Positions 14,827-26,053 of a stretch of DNA of 64,000 nt are shown piece by piece; the stretch's first letter is position 1, and every line of letters begins with the position of its first letter. This DNA comes from Sterolibacterium denitrificans (GTDB lineage Bacteria > Pseudomonadota > Gammaproteobacteria > Burkholderiales > Rhodocyclaceae). The DNA is taken from positions 1,240,001-1,304,000 of the forward strand of contig NZ_LT837803.1 of assembly GCF_900174485.1 (NCBI RefSeq). Reading direction: 5' to 3'. The notes under the pieces were generated by a model, which did not search any database, was not told the DNA's origin, and saw only the letters and a program-made list of their open reading frames with translations. A program made the position numbers and the translations under genes.

Positions 14827-17061
14827 CTAGAACCTGTAGGTCGCGCTGAGTTGCAGGTTGCGGGGAGCGCCTGCCACATAGTGGCCGCGGTAGAGAAAGT
14901 CCGCATAAAGCTTGTTGGTGACGTTGGTAACGTTGAGCTTCAGATCCAGGTCGCGCATCAACGCATATTCGGCCATCAGATCGACGGTCAGGTATCCCGG
15001 CGCCATGATGCTGGCGGCCTGCTGGGGCGCCATGCTGCTGCGCAGATTGAGGCCGCCGCCCAGCCGCCACTGGTTGCTGGCCTTCCAGGTGGCCCACACG
15101 GTGCCGCTGTGCTTGGGCGTCAGGCCGGGGCGCGCGCCCACCATTTCTCCACTCAGCAAGGTCGTCCCATCGGATGCGCCCTTGTCGATGCGCGCGATCG
15201 GGATCCAGGCATAGGAAGCGTAGATTTCCCAGTCATGGCCGATGCGCCCGGCCACGTCTACTTCCAGGCCAGCCGCATGGCGCGCACCGGACAACAGGTA
15301 GGTCGTCGGCGTGACGGATTCCTCGTCGCGGTTGCGCTCGTTGTACTTGGTCGCGTGGAAGAGGGCGAGGCGCAGGATGCGGTCACCGCTTTCGGAATTG
15401 AACTTGGCGCCCAGCTCGATGTTGCGGCTTTTTTCCGCCGGCGTGTTGGAGCCCAGGGCGTCGTACTGGTAGGCATCGCCCGAGGTGTTGAACGACGTGC
15501 CGTAGGAGAAGTGGAAAGACGACAGGAAGTCGGGCTGGTAGAGCACCCCGATGCGTTTGCTCCAGAGGTTGTCGGAGCGAGAGCGTTCCCCGGTCATCTG
15601 GCCCAGGGTGGCAGGGGCAGTCGAATAGGTGCGGTAGCGGCCTTCAAAGCTGTCCCAGCGCAGACCTCCCAGCAGTTTCCAGTTTTCCGCAATTTGCACC
15701 ATGTCCTGCGCATAGGCGCCGATGGACGTGGACTCGAAATCGCGATTGACCAGCTTGACGCGCAACGATTCGTCGACGCTCATGCCGTCGTCCGGCGTGC
15801 CGATCGTGGTGGGCGGCTTGGGCAGCGTTACGCCGGTCGGCAAGGTCGGCGTGAAGCCGGTGAATTTGTCTTTCCCCAGATCGATGCCGGCCAGCAGCTC
15901 ATGCTGTTTGTCAAAAGCCTTGAACTTGTCGCTGTAGTCGCTTTGCAGCGTCTGGGTGTCGATGTTCATGGCCTTGTTGGGCGCCCCGCGCGTGAGCACG
16001 GTTTCCTCGCCGAGCGATTCTCCTGTCACGGCCAGACCGCCGGGCTGCTGACCTGCGCCGGCGAAGCGGATGGTGCTGGCGCGTTGGTCGCGTTTGAAGC
16101 GGCCACTGCGGAAGGCGGTACTGAGTTCGGCTTCGTCGGCAAAGCGGTGAGTGTGGCCGAGCGTGACGTAGCTGGCCGTGCCGGCGTTGTAGTCGCTGGC
16201 CATGCCATAGTAGTTCTTTGGATCGACCGGGACCAGCACGCGGGAGGCCGAACCCGGCGACGGTGTCAGCCAGGGCATGCCGTAGTTGATGCCATTGTGG
16301 TTGTCGAGGTGGAATACGCCCGCCATGAATTCATCGCTGGTGCCGATGCCGTAGCGGTACATGCCGGCGAAGCCCTTTTTGTCGAGGCCAGCGCCGTAAT
16401 GGCCAAAGGTGTTCGAGCCCGTCCACATCGTGTTCATCCGTAGCGCGGCGTTATCGCCCGTCTTGAGATTGAAGTCGCCTTCGAGACGCGCATAGCGTCC
16501 GCTGCCGATGGTCGCCGTGATTTCATGGCGGTTCAGCAAGCTGGGCTCCTTGCTGACCTGGTTCACCACGCCGCCGGTCGAGCCGCGTCCGAACAGCATC
16601 GAAGCCGAGCCGCGCAGGACTTCGAGGCGGTCGTAGTTGAAGGTGTCGCGTTCGTAGAAGGCCGGGTCGCGCATGCCGTCGATGAAGATGTCGCCGCTGG
16701 CCTGCAGGGAGAAGCCGCGCAGGCGGATGTCTTCCTCGCCGCCCTCGGCGGCCAGGAAGCTGACGCCGGCGGTGTTGTGAAGGACTTCCTTCATCGTGTC
16801 GAGCTTGCGATCGTCGATCAGCCGCTCGGTCACTACCGTCACCGATTGCGGAATGTCCCGCAATTCCTGCTTGCCCTTGCCGATGCGTGTCGTCGTTGCC
16901 TGCAATGTTTCCTTGGAAGAGGCTTCCGCGCTGGCTTCGACGCGCACCGTGGGCAGCGTCGCGTCTGCATTCGCATCCGCGAGGACATTGCCCGTGGTGA
17001 GCAGGGTGGCGATGGTTCCCACGACAAGCGGCGAAACATGGGGAGGAGGTGTCAGAGACAT
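14827..17061 (-). CDS. TonB-dependent siderophore receptor
   Basis: Outer-membrane receptor of 744 residues. A signal peptide is followed by a plug domain (TTTRIGKGKQELRDIPQSVTVV, then DIFIDGMRDPAFYERDTFNYDRLEVLRGSASMLFGRGSTGG) and a 22-stranded barrel ending in the terminal aromatic ATYRF. The plug motifs match FhuE/FpvA/FiuA-type siderophore receptors. Start at 17061 is supported by an AGGAG site 9 bases upstream and by the signal peptide; upstream in-frame methionines have no such site. A Fur box overlapping a sigma-70 promoter lies about 130 bases upstream. The exact ligand is not predictable. Confidence 0.92.
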   Translation of the reverse strand: MSLTPPPHVSPLVVGTIATLLTTGNVLADANADATLPTVRVEASAEASSKETLQATTTRIGKGKQELRDIPQSVTVVTERLIDDRKLDTMKEVLHNTAGVSFLAAEGGEEDIRLRGFSLQASGDIFIDGMRDPAFYERDTFNYDRLEVLRGSASMLFGRGSTGGVVNQVSKEPSLLNRHEITATIGSGRYARLEGDFNLKTGDNAALRMNTMWTGSNTFGHYGAGLDKKGFAGMYRYGIGTSDEFMAGVFHLDNHNGINYGMPWLTPSPGSASRVLVPVDPKNYYGMASDYNAGTASYVTLGHTHRFADEAELSTAFRSGRFKRDQRASTIRFAGAGQQPGGLAVTGESLGEETVLTRGAPNKAMNIDTQTLQSDYSDKFKAFDKQHELLAGIDLGKDKFTGFTPTLPTGVTLPKPPTTIGTPDDGMSVDESLRVKLVNRDFESTSIGAYAQDMVQIAENWKLLGGLRWDSFEGRYRTYSTAPATLGQMTGERSRSDNLWSKRIGVLYQPDFLSSFHFSYGTSFNTSGDAYQYDALGSNTPAEKSRNIELGAKFNSESGDRILRLALFHATKYNERNRDEESVTPTTYLLSGARHAAGLEVDVAGRIGHDWEIYASYAWIPIARIDKGASDGTTLLSGEMVGARPGLTPKHSGTVWATWKASNQWRLGGGLNLRSSMAPQQAASIMAPGYLTVDLMAEYALMRDLDLKLNVTNVTNKLYADFLYRGHYVAGAPRNLQLSATYRF

Positions 17062-17189
17062 GATGTTGGCTCCTGTTGATTGAATTCCTGATGCGTTTCT
17101 GGTCGTACGAAGCGGCTGCTTTGGCGAGAGACGCTTCGTTCCCGCCATCTGGGGAGGTGGTGTGATAGGTGAAAAATACATCGTCATAC

Positions 17190-17208
17190 GAGAATGCGAA
17201 TCATTCTT
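17190..17208 (-). promoter_or_regulatory. Fur box of the TonB receptor operon
   Basis: The 19-base stretch GAGAATGCGAATCATTCTT matches the Fur consensus GATAATGATAATCATTATC at 14 of 19 positions. It overlaps the likely -10 region of the receptor promoter, so iron-loaded Fur would block transcription. Confidence 0.75.
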
Positions 17209-17231
17209 ATATAAACGAAAAGCTTTGTCAA
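17203..17231 (-). promoter_or_regulatory. Probable sigma-70 promoter of the TonB receptor
   Basis: On the minus strand a perfect TTGACA (17231–17226) is followed after an A/T-rich spacer by TATAAGAAT (17211–17203). The spacing to the best -10 match is slightly off, so the exact -10 hexamer is uncertain. The overlap with the Fur box supports it. Together with the hairpin at 17372–17415 this accounts for the 364-base gap 17062–17425, which otherwise shows no gene. Confidence 0.6.
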
Positions 17232-17371
17232 TGACATTGGGTTTATTTTTGATGAGCCTGGAATACTTTGGCGCGCGAAGTGCGAGCAAAGCAGCGGGAA
17301 GGCAGCGCGGCGGTGCCGGCTGCGCAAAGCATCATGTGGGTGCGGGATGGCGCTTGCTGCTGCCCGTCATC

Positions 17372-17415
17372 GCCGTCCTGGGTACCTTGTCGCCATCCGC
17401 AGGACGGCGACAAGG
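17372..17415 (-). terminator. Inverted repeats 3' of the winged-helix gene
   Basis: CCTTGTCGCC (17385–17394) pairs perfectly with GGCGACAAGG (17406–17415), an 11-base loop between. A second, mutually exclusive stem pairs GCCGTCCT (17372–17379) with AGGACGGC (17401–17408). The position just after the minus-strand gene ending at 17426 suggests a terminator, but there is no T-run. Confidence 0.5.
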
Positions 17416-17425
17416 GGCATGGTTC

Positions 17426-17938
17426 TCAGTCGGTATCGGCAGGTTTGCCGGTACTACGGCTTTCGGGGAAGATGGGCGGTTGTTCGAGCACTTCGGCAAG
17501 CTCCTGGGCTGCCGGCAGCAGTTCCTCGATCAGGAGGAGCAGAAAGCGCTGGAAGTGCTTGGCAACTTCGGGCGTCAGGTAGAGATGGCCGCGCTCGTTC
17601 TGGCTGACCCAGCCGCGCTCGATCAGGACATTGACCTTGCGCCGCACGGTTTCGCGCGGAATACCGCTGGCATCGCTGATCGACAGGGCATTGCAGGGAC
17701 GCAGTACGCGCCGATGCTCATTGACATCGCCCAGACGGCTTTCGAAGGTTTTACTATTGCGGCTGGCCTCGTAGAATTGCCCCAGGTTGCGAGTGCCGAT
17801 TTCGCCAATGACGATATTGAGCAGGATGTCGCCATCGAATTCACGATAGACGCTGCGCATGTAGGGCACCATGAAGCGCGAGAGCAGATAGCTCACGCGG
17901 TAGAAATTCTGGTCGAATACCTTGCGGTCTATCGTCAT
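17426..17938 (-). CDS. Winged helix-turn-helix protein of unknown role
   Basis: Protein of 170 residues. The segment LSISDASGIPRETVRRKVNVLIERGWVSQNERGHLYLTPEVAKHF (about 100–145) is a winged helix-turn-helix of the Crp/MarR general type, with ETVRRKVNVL as recognition helix. The N-terminal 85 residues have no recognised ligand domain; FDGDILLNIVIGEIGTRNL suggests an alpha-helical bundle. The C-terminal tail after EVLEQPPIFPE is probably disordered. It is divergent from the kinase-like gene with 80 bases between them. I do not recognise a named family; it is likely a transcription factor. Confidence 0.65.
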   Translation of the reverse strand: MTIDRKVFDQNFYRVSYLLSRFMVPYMRSVYREFDGDILLNIVIGEIGTRNLGQFYEASRNSKTFESRLGDVNEHRRVLRPCNALSISDASGIPRETVRRKVNVLIERGWVSQNERGHLYLTPEVAKHFQRFLLLLIEELLPAAQELAEVLEQPPIFPESRSTGKPADTD

Positions 17939-18018
17939 GTTCGTCTCGACAAGCAGTCAAGCAGCCAGTAACCAGCAGCCGGCCAATTATATAGCTTTGA
18001 TATACCGCTTTCCTGCCC

Positions 18019-18921
18019 ATGCCCGACCTTGCCGATCACGCCACCGAATACCCGCCAGGCGAAGCCGCGGACGCTGCTGCCGGCAACACCAGCCTGGTTT
18101 CCCTGCAGACGTTGTTGCAGGCCAGGCTGAACGGGGCGAGCGGTGACCTGGCTACCGAAAAGATCAGCCATCACGGCCAGAGCTACATCGTGAAATACCG
18201 CCGGCGCGGCTATGCCCGGCATGTGCGTTCATGGCTGGTCAGTGCCGGCTGCGCCATCCTGTTTGGCCGCTTCGTGCGCCCGGCGCGGCTGCGTGCCGGC
18301 GACATTGCCCATGAGGCGCGGCGGCTGCGCCAACTGCACGGCCAGGGCGTGCGCGTGCCGCGCGTTTTTCTGCAGACGGCGGATTATCTGGTGCTGGAAT
18401 TCTGCGGCGAGGATCTGACACGGCGTTTGCAGACGGTATCTCCGGCGGAGAAGCAGGTGCTGTTGGAGCGGGTGTTTGACGAACTGGCGGCATTTCATCG
18501 GGGCGGCCACTGGCATGGCGGGGCGCAGGTGCGCAATCTCACCATGAGCGATGGGCGAAGCGGGCAGATCCATCGCATCGATTTCGAGGAAGCCGCGGGC
18601 GAGGCCTTGCCCCTGGCCCTGATGCAGGCCTACGACCTGATCCTGACCCTGCATTCGGTCGTCGATCATCTGGTGGATGGGAGTGATGGTACGAATGACA
18701 CGAATGGGTTAGCGCAGGGACTGTCGCTGCTGCAAGGCTATTTTCGTCAGGCCCCCTCCGCCGATGTGGCCCAGGCATTGCGTCGGCTGGCAAGGCTGAC
18801 CGATGGGCTGCTTGGCCTCGAACCCATGCTCCGGCAACAGGCGCAGAAGCACAAGGATATCCGCCGTTCCCTGGCGCTGGCGCAACTGCTGCGCGCGTTT
18901 CGTCTGTCTGGCCAGCCATGA
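18019..18921 (+). CDS. Kinase-fold protein, WaaP/Kdo-kinase-like
   Basis: Protein of 300 residues with a protein-kinase-like fold. IVKYRRRGYARH supplies the likely ATP-binding lysine, DIAHEARRLRQLHGQGVRVPRVF resembles the alphaC region, YLVLEFCGEDLTRRL is the hinge, WHGGAQVRNLTM (about 170) replaces the catalytic HxDxxxxN loop and HRIDFEEA (about 190) the DFG motif. The catalytic loop has HGG in place of HGD, so activity is not guaranteed. Lipopolysaccharide core kinases of the WaaP/InaA type and Bud32-like kinases share this layout. No LPS genes are nearby. The N-terminal 30 residues are variable and the start is plausible but not certain. Confidence 0.65.
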   Translation: MPDLADHATEYPPGEAADAAAGNTSLVSLQTLLQARLNGASGDLATEKISHHGQSYIVKYRRRGYARHVRSWLVSAGCAILFGRFVRPARLRAGDIAHEARRLRQLHGQGVRVPRVFLQTADYLVLEFCGEDLTRRLQTVSPAEKQVLLERVFDELAAFHRGGHWHGGAQVRNLTMSDGRSGQIHRIDFEEAAGEALPLALMQAYDLILTLHSVVDHLVDGSDGTNDTNGLAQGLSLLQGYFRQAPSADVAQALRRLARLTDGLLGLEPMLRQQAQKHKDIRRSLALAQLLRAFRLSGQP

Positions 18922-18987
18922 AACGGGATGTTCGCGCAGGCCGGGCCGGGCGGTAAAATGTCGCGGTCACACAGTGGAGGGATCATC

Positions 18988-19266
18988 ATGTACAAGCGTG
19001 TCATCACCATGTTCGCCCTCGTCCTGCTCGGGGGATGCGCCAACCTGTCTCCGGCCGAGCGATCGGCCGTGATGCAGCAGGAGATCGAGGAAATGATCCA
19101 GGTCTATGGTCCGGCCTGCGAGAAGCTGGGTTACCAGGCCGATACCGACGCCTGGCGCGAATGCATCCTCAAGCTCAACAAGACCAAGAGCCTCGAGTAT
19201 TACAACTCGAGGCGGTCGGCGGAATGCCTGGGCTACCGGGGGTTCTATCGCTGCGAACCGTTCTGA
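18988..19266 (+). CDS. Small hypothetical lipoprotein
   Basis: Lipoprotein of 92 residues. The lipobox LLGGC places the acylated cysteine at residue 17 after a short hydrophobic h-region, and Asn at mature position 3 does not give the Asp+2 inner-membrane retention signal. The mature part contains four cysteines (PACEKLG, WRECILKL, SAECLGYRG and YRCEPF) that could form two disulfides. ATG at 18988 is chosen because it starts the signal peptide; a GTGGAGGGA ribosome site lies upstream. It ends 25 bases from the convergent dnaJ. Function unknown. Confidence 0.75.
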   Translation: MYKRVITMFALVLLGGCANLSPAERSAVMQQEIEEMIQVYGPACEKLGYQADTDAWRECILKLNKTKSLEYYNSRRSAECLGYRGFYRCEPF

Positions 19267-19290
19267 GCCCTGATCCGGCACGTCCGCAAT

Positions 19291-20415
<1,125 letters not shown>

Positions 20416-20471
20416 GAGATTCGGCGAGGAGTGAAGTGAGGGGCGAAGAGTGAAGCGTGAGGAATGAAGCC

Positions 20472-20496
20472 CGAGGGGGAGTCCGCCTCCCCCTCG
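20472..20496 (-). terminator. dnaK–dnaJ intergenic hairpin
   Basis: CGAGGGGGAG (20472–20481) and CTCCCCCTCG (20487–20496) form a perfect ten-pair stem with a five-base loop. There is no T-run after it on the minus strand, so it is more likely a partial terminator or mRNA-stabilising structure than a full stop. The flanking sequence 20430–20466 is a degenerate GAAG/GAGTGAAG-type repeat. Confidence 0.6.
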
Positions 20497-20508
20497 TTCA
20501 CTTACGCC

Positions 20509-22452
<1,944 letters not shown>

Positions 22453-22556
22453 GTTCAGATTCCTTTCAAAAGTTGGGTCGGTGAGGTCGCACAGGTGAGT
22501 AGATCACCTCGGCCCGTGCGCCCTCCGAGAGATTCATTGCCGCAAGCCTGCAATTC

Positions 22557-22584
22557 AGATGGGGTTATGCGGCCGGATTTCAAG
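22557..22584 (-). promoter_or_regulatory. Sigma-32 heat-shock promoter of dnaK
   Basis: On the minus strand CTTGAAA (22584–22578) is followed by a 13-base spacer and CCCCATCT (22564–22557). This matches the RpoH consensus CTTGAAA-N11-16-CCCCATnT at nearly every position. It lies about 105 bases upstream of the dnaK start. Confidence 0.88.
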
Positions 22585-22596
22585 CGCCGGCCCTGG

Positions 22597-23142
22597 CTAT
22601 CCCTTGGCTACCATCACCAGTGCCGGGCGCAGGACGCGGTCATTCAGCGCATAGCCCTTTTGCAGCACCTGCACTACGTGATTGGGTTCCACGCCTTCGG
22701 GCGCATCGAGTTGGCCGATGGCCTGATGCCAGTTCGGATCGAACTTTTCGCCGAGCGGGTTGAGTTCGGTCAGATTGGCCTTGTCGAAGGCGGCACAGAG
22801 CTGACGCAGCGTCAGCTCGACGCCGCTCTTGAGGTTTTCGAGGCACTGATTGTCGTTGGTCAGCGCCGCCTCCAGGCTATCCTTGACCGTCAGCAAGTCG
22901 ATGGCGAATTTTTCACTGGCGAACTTGTGCGCCTTGGCAATGTCCTCCTGGGCGCGACGGCGTACGTTTTCGGTTTCCGCCTTGGCGCGCAGCCAGGCAT
23001 CGTGATGTTCCTGCGATTTCAGTTCGGCGATGCGCAGGGCTTCTTCGAGGCTGGGCATGGTGTCGACTGGAGTGCCGGTTTCCGGCACGGCTGGATCGAC
23101 TTGCGGTGTCGCCTGGTCGGTGGTCGGGGTGTTTTCCGGCAT
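22597..23142 (-). CDS. grpE: Nucleotide exchange factor GrpE
   Basis: GrpE of 181 residues, the nucleotide exchange factor for DnaK. An acidic/Thr-rich N-terminal tail is followed by the long dimerising coiled coil ([45 protein letters not shown]) and the C-terminal beta domain ending [26 protein letters not shown], a family signature. It is first in the heat-shock block, 144 bases before dnaK, and has a sigma-32 promoter about 50 bases upstream of its start. Confidence 0.96.
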   Translation of the reverse strand: MPENTPTTDQATPQVDPAVPETGTPVDTMPSLEEALRIAELKSQEHHDAWLRAKAETENVRRRAQEDIAKAHKFASEKFAIDLLTVKDSLEAALTNDNQCLENLKSGVELTLRQLCAAFDKANLTELNPLGEKFDPNWHQAIGQLDAPEGVEPNHVVQVLQKGYALNDRVLRPALVMVAKG

Positions 23143-23187
23143 GGGGACTCCTCACTATCGTGGCGGTTATTCGTGAACAGTCAACCA

Positions 23188-23215
23188 CAATGGGGATACT
23201 CCGCCGGCTTTCAAG
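23188..23215 (-). promoter_or_regulatory. Sigma-32 heat-shock promoter of grpE
   Basis: On the minus strand CTTGAAA (23215–23209) is separated by 13 bases from CCCCAT (23195–23190), then TG. This is a near-perfect RpoH promoter with the same spacer length as the one before dnaK. Confidence 0.88.
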
Positions 23216-23283
23216 GGGAGGATCGGAAATAATTTTCCGGCCCCAGCCGGGAGGCCGGCGGCCGGAAATTTTGACCAGCGGCT

Positions 23284-24375
23284 TCAGACCGTCAGGTCGA
23301 TTTGCTGCAGCGAGCCGACCTGACCGTTCTCGCTGAGCCAGATGCCGCTGCTGCGCACGCCGCCAAGCGACTGGTTGGCCTGGTCGCGCAACTCGAAAGG
23401 CGTGGCCTGGCTGCCCAGGTAAAGGGCGCCAACCTGCTTTTCCCTGAGCGTGGCGAGCTTGCCGCCACCGTCAGCCTCGGGTGTCCAGACGCGCAACTGG
23501 TCGTAGATGGCGTCGTTCTCGTCGATCCAGCCGTTGCCATCGTCGTCGTACTGGGCCAGGTCGGCAAAGCCGTTGCCGCTTTCGACGCCGAAGAGTTCCT
23601 TGCCCGAGTCGATCTTGCCGTTGCGATCGAGATCCAGCGCCAGATAGCCGCTGTTGGCGCCGAGCAGGGCGATCTGTTCCTGCCTGCCATCGCCTTCGAG
23701 GTCGAAGCTGAAGCGCTGGCTTTGCAGTTCGGCGGCGCTGCCATTGAAGTTGATCACCAGCGGATCCTTGCGCACGGGCACGGCATCGCCGCTGCGCAGG
23801 CTGACATGGCTTTCCTCATGGTAGCTGCGCTGCATCTGCAGATTCAGTTGAAAATTGATTTCCTTGCCGTCGCTGGTGCGAATGACGCCGGCGGCCTGAA
23901 AGGTGGTCTGTTCGGTTTCGCTGCGGATTTCATGGCGCTCGTATTCGATGCCATAGCCGGCCCGCGCAGGCGCCTGGCCGGCTTGCGACGCTGCGCTGAT
24001 GCTGGCCGTGTCCGTGGCGGTCGTCTGCAAGTCGGCGGCGGAAAACACCTTGATGTCCTCGCCGGTGAGCATTTTCACCATCTGGCGGATCAACAGCAGG
24101 CGCGGATCCTTCTCGATGCTTTCGAGGCCGTCGCGCATGGCCTGGGCTTCGCCGCTTTCCGGGATTTGCGCCGTTTGTCTCGCCTGGTCTGCCGCCTGGG
24201 CGGCAAGGGCCGCCTCGGAAATGACGGTCACGGCCGCCGTGCGCGGCTGGCGGGCGTTGCCTTCGAAATCGGGACGCTGGTCGCCGCTCCAGGCGCGCAG
24301 TGATTCCCTGAGCGTATGGCTGGAGCTGGCTGCGTGCTGACTGGCAAAGTCCAGGCTGTATGAATCGATTTTCAT
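23284..24375 (-). CDS. EF-hand/VCBS-like calcium-repeat protein without signal peptide
   Basis: Protein of 363 residues. The N-terminal half is helical and Ala/Gln-rich without a signal peptide. The C-terminal half has FG-GAP/VCBS-like and EF-hand-like Asp repeats: FDLEGDGRQEQIALL, LALDLDRNGKIDSGKELFG, DLAQYDDDGNGWIDENDAIYDQLRVW, then WTPEADGGGKLATL and a glycine-rich tail. The DxDxNGxxD loops should bind calcium. Similar proteins occur in many beta- and gammaproteobacteria, some as type I secretion-related or surface proteins, but no secretion genes are adjacent and the role is unknown. Its ribosome site is within an inverted repeat (24379–24429). Confidence 0.7.
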   Translation of the reverse strand: MKIDSYSLDFASQHAASSSHTLRESLRAWSGDQRPDFEGNARQPRTAAVTVISEAALAAQAADQARQTAQIPESGEAQAMRDGLESIEKDPRLLLIRQMVKMLTGEDIKVFSAADLQTTATDTASISAASQAGQAPARAGYGIEYERHEIRSETEQTTFQAAGVIRTSDGKEINFQLNLQMQRSYHEESHVSLRSGDAVPVRKDPLVINFNGSAAELQSQRFSFDLEGDGRQEQIALLGANSGYLALDLDRNGKIDSGKELFGVESGNGFADLAQYDDDGNGWIDENDAIYDQLRVWTPEADGGGKLATLREKQVGALYLGSQATPFELRDQANQSLGGVRSSGIWLSENGQVGSLQQIDLTV

Positions 24376-24378
24376 GGG

Positions 24379-24429
24379 AGTTCCTGCAAGGTCGGGTTGA
24401 CCGGGTTAACGGCTGCCGGCGCAGGAACT
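24379..24429 (-). promoter_or_regulatory. Inverted repeat that could mask a ribosome site
   Basis: In the minus-strand transcript AGTTCCTGC (24429–24421) can pair with GCAGGAACT (24387–24379), nine perfect pairs with a 33-base loop. The second arm contains the AGGA ribosome site for the gene starting at 24375. This would allow translational control, for example by temperature or an antisense RNA; it is not proven. Confidence 0.5.
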
Positions 24430-24455
24430 TGAAGAGTGAGGAGTAAAGGGGGATT

Positions 24456-24893
24456 TCAGGTCACGCTCTGGATCCAGCGCACCAGGCTGCCGGCATCCAT
24501 GGCGCCCGACTGGCGGGCGATTTCACGGCCATGCTCGAAGACGATCAGCGTCGGGATGCTGCGGATGCCGAAACGTGCGGCCAGCGCTTGTTCTTCTTCG
24601 GTATTCAGCTTGGCGAGCCGGACATGGGGTTCGAGTCGAGTGGCCGCCTGCTCGAAGGCCGGTGCCATGGCGCGGCAAGGGCCGCACCAGGGCGCCCAGA
24701 AATCGACGACGACCGGCAATTCGCTGCGCTCGACGTGGGCGCCGAAGTTGGCGGTAGTCAGTTCGACCGGGTGGCCGGTGAATAAGGCGCTCTTGCATTT
24801 GCCGCAGTTGCCGCCATCGCTCAGGCGCTCTTCGGGAACGCGGTTTGCGGCTGCGCAGTGCGGGCAGACGATGATGCGGGTGCTGGCGGCCAT
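24456..24893 (-). CDS. trxC: Thioredoxin 2
   Basis: Zinc-containing thioredoxin of 145 residues. The N-terminal zinc knuckle has CPHC (about 10) and CGKC (about 30), then a thioredoxin fold with the redox site FWAPWCGPCRAMAP (about 69) and the cis-proline region FGIRSIPTLIVF. TrxC reduces cytosolic disulfides and is often induced by oxidative stress. It stands downstream of hemH by 117 bases on the same strand and 80 bases upstream of the calcium-repeat gene. Confidence 0.95.
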   Translation of the reverse strand: MAASTRIIVCPHCAAANRVPEERLSDGGNCGKCKSALFTGHPVELTTANFGAHVERSELPVVVDFWAPWCGPCRAMAPAFEQAATRLEPHVRLAKLNTEEEQALAARFGIRSIPTLIVFEHGREIARQSGAMDAGSLVRWIQSVT

Positions 24894-25010
24894 GGCGGGA
24901 CTCCGACTTCGGGGAACGTGAACATGGTTGCAGATGGGCGCGGCGGCACCGAATTCAAGGGGCAGGAAGTGCGCGGAGCCCCGCAGGGCGATGGGGGCGG
25001 CTGCCGGCGC

Positions 25011-26048
25011 TCAGGCGATAGGCGCTGGCAGCCAGTCGCCAAGCTGCTGCAGGCTCAGGTCGGCGAGCGCTTCGATCCAGTCGGGATTTTCGTTGAGGCA
25101 GGGAATGTAATGGAATTCCCTGCCGCCGGCGGCGAGAAAGGCGGCCTTGTTCTCGAGCGCGATTTCTTCCAGCGTTTCCAGGCAGTCGGCAACGAAACCG
25201 GGGCAGATCACGTCGACGCGGCGCACGCCGTCGGCCGCCAGTTTTTCCAGCGTCTGCTGGGTGTAGGGCTGCAGCCATTCGGCGCGGCCGAAGCGTGACT
25301 GAAAAGTGTGCAGCCACTGGTCTTCCTTGAGATTCAGGGCGGTGGCCAACTGGTGCGCGGTGGCCTCGCATTCGCGCTGGTAGGGGTCGCCGCGCTCGAC
25401 GCTGCGTTTGGGGATGCCGTGAAAGCTCATGAGCAGCAGGCGGTCTTCGGCCAGCGCGCGGTTTTGCGTCTGCCAGTGCTTGCGCACGCTGGCGGCCAGC
25501 GCGGCGATATAGCCAGGGTCGGTTGCGAAGCTGCGCACGTTGCGGATGTTGCAGACGCTGCGGACATCAACGCCGTCGTTGCGCCGCTGCCAGGCGGCAA
25601 CGGCATCCATGACGCTCGCCGTGGTGCTGTTGGCGTATTGCGGATACAACGGCACGACGAGGATGCGCTGGCAACCTTGTGCGGCCAGGTGGTCGAGCAC
25701 GCCGTCCAGCGCCGGTTGACCATAGCGCATCGCCCAGGCGATGATGATCTCGCGCTGGCCGCGCATGCCGAGCAGGCCGCGCAGCAGCTTGGCCTGCTTC
25801 TCGGTGTGCACCTTGAGCGGCGAGCCTTCCGGCGTCCAGATCTGCGCGTATTTTTCAGCCGACTTGGCGGGGCGGGTGTTGAGGATGATGCCGTGCAGGA
25901 TCAGCCACCAGGGCAGGCGCGGCAGTTCGACCACGCGCGGATCCCAGAGAAACTCGGCAAGATAGCGGCGCACGGCGGCTGGCGTCGGCTCATCGGGCGA
26001 ACCGAGATTGACCAGCAGGATGGCGGTCTTGGCGGTGGCTGCCGTCAT
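25011..26048 (-). CDS. hemH: Ferrochelatase
   Basis: Inserts Fe2+ into protoporphyrin IX in the last step of haem synthesis. Protein of 345 residues. Motifs: ILLVNLGSPDEPTPAAVRRYLAEFLWDPRVVELP at the N-terminus, MSFHGIPKRSVERGDPYQRECEAT with the metal-binding histidine, WLHTFQSRFGRAEWLQPYT and the acidic ELEE-like LETLEEIALE. The start at 26048 is the first methionine of the family; longer in-frame sequence is an hrcA shadow. It follows hrcA by five bases on the same strand, so expression is likely shared. Confidence 0.95.
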   Translation of the reverse strand: MTAATAKTAILLVNLGSPDEPTPAAVRRYLAEFLWDPRVVELPRLPWWLILHGIILNTRPAKSAEKYAQIWTPEGSPLKVHTEKQAKLLRGLLGMRGQREIIIAWAMRYGQPALDGVLDHLAAQGCQRILVVPLYPQYANSTTASVMDAVAAWQRRNDGVDVRSVCNIRNVRSFATDPGYIAALAASVRKHWQTQNRALAEDRLLLMSFHGIPKRSVERGDPYQRECEATAHQLATALNLKEDQWLHTFQSRFGRAEWLQPYTQQTLEKLAADGVRRVDVICPGFVADCLETLEEIALENKAAFLAAGGREFHYIPCLNENPDWIEALADLSLQQLGDWLPAPIA

Positions 26049-26053
26049 GCGCG

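Noticed and set aside
14020-16443. Plus-strand open frame of 807 codons opposite the TonB receptor and DUF1513 genes
   Set aside because: No family motifs; the minus strand has complete receptor and DUF1513 signatures. A codon-bias shadow.
23143-23283. CIRCE operator upstream of grpE
   Set aside because: No TTAGCACTC-N9-GAGTGCTAA-like repeat is present; only the sigma-32 promoter is.
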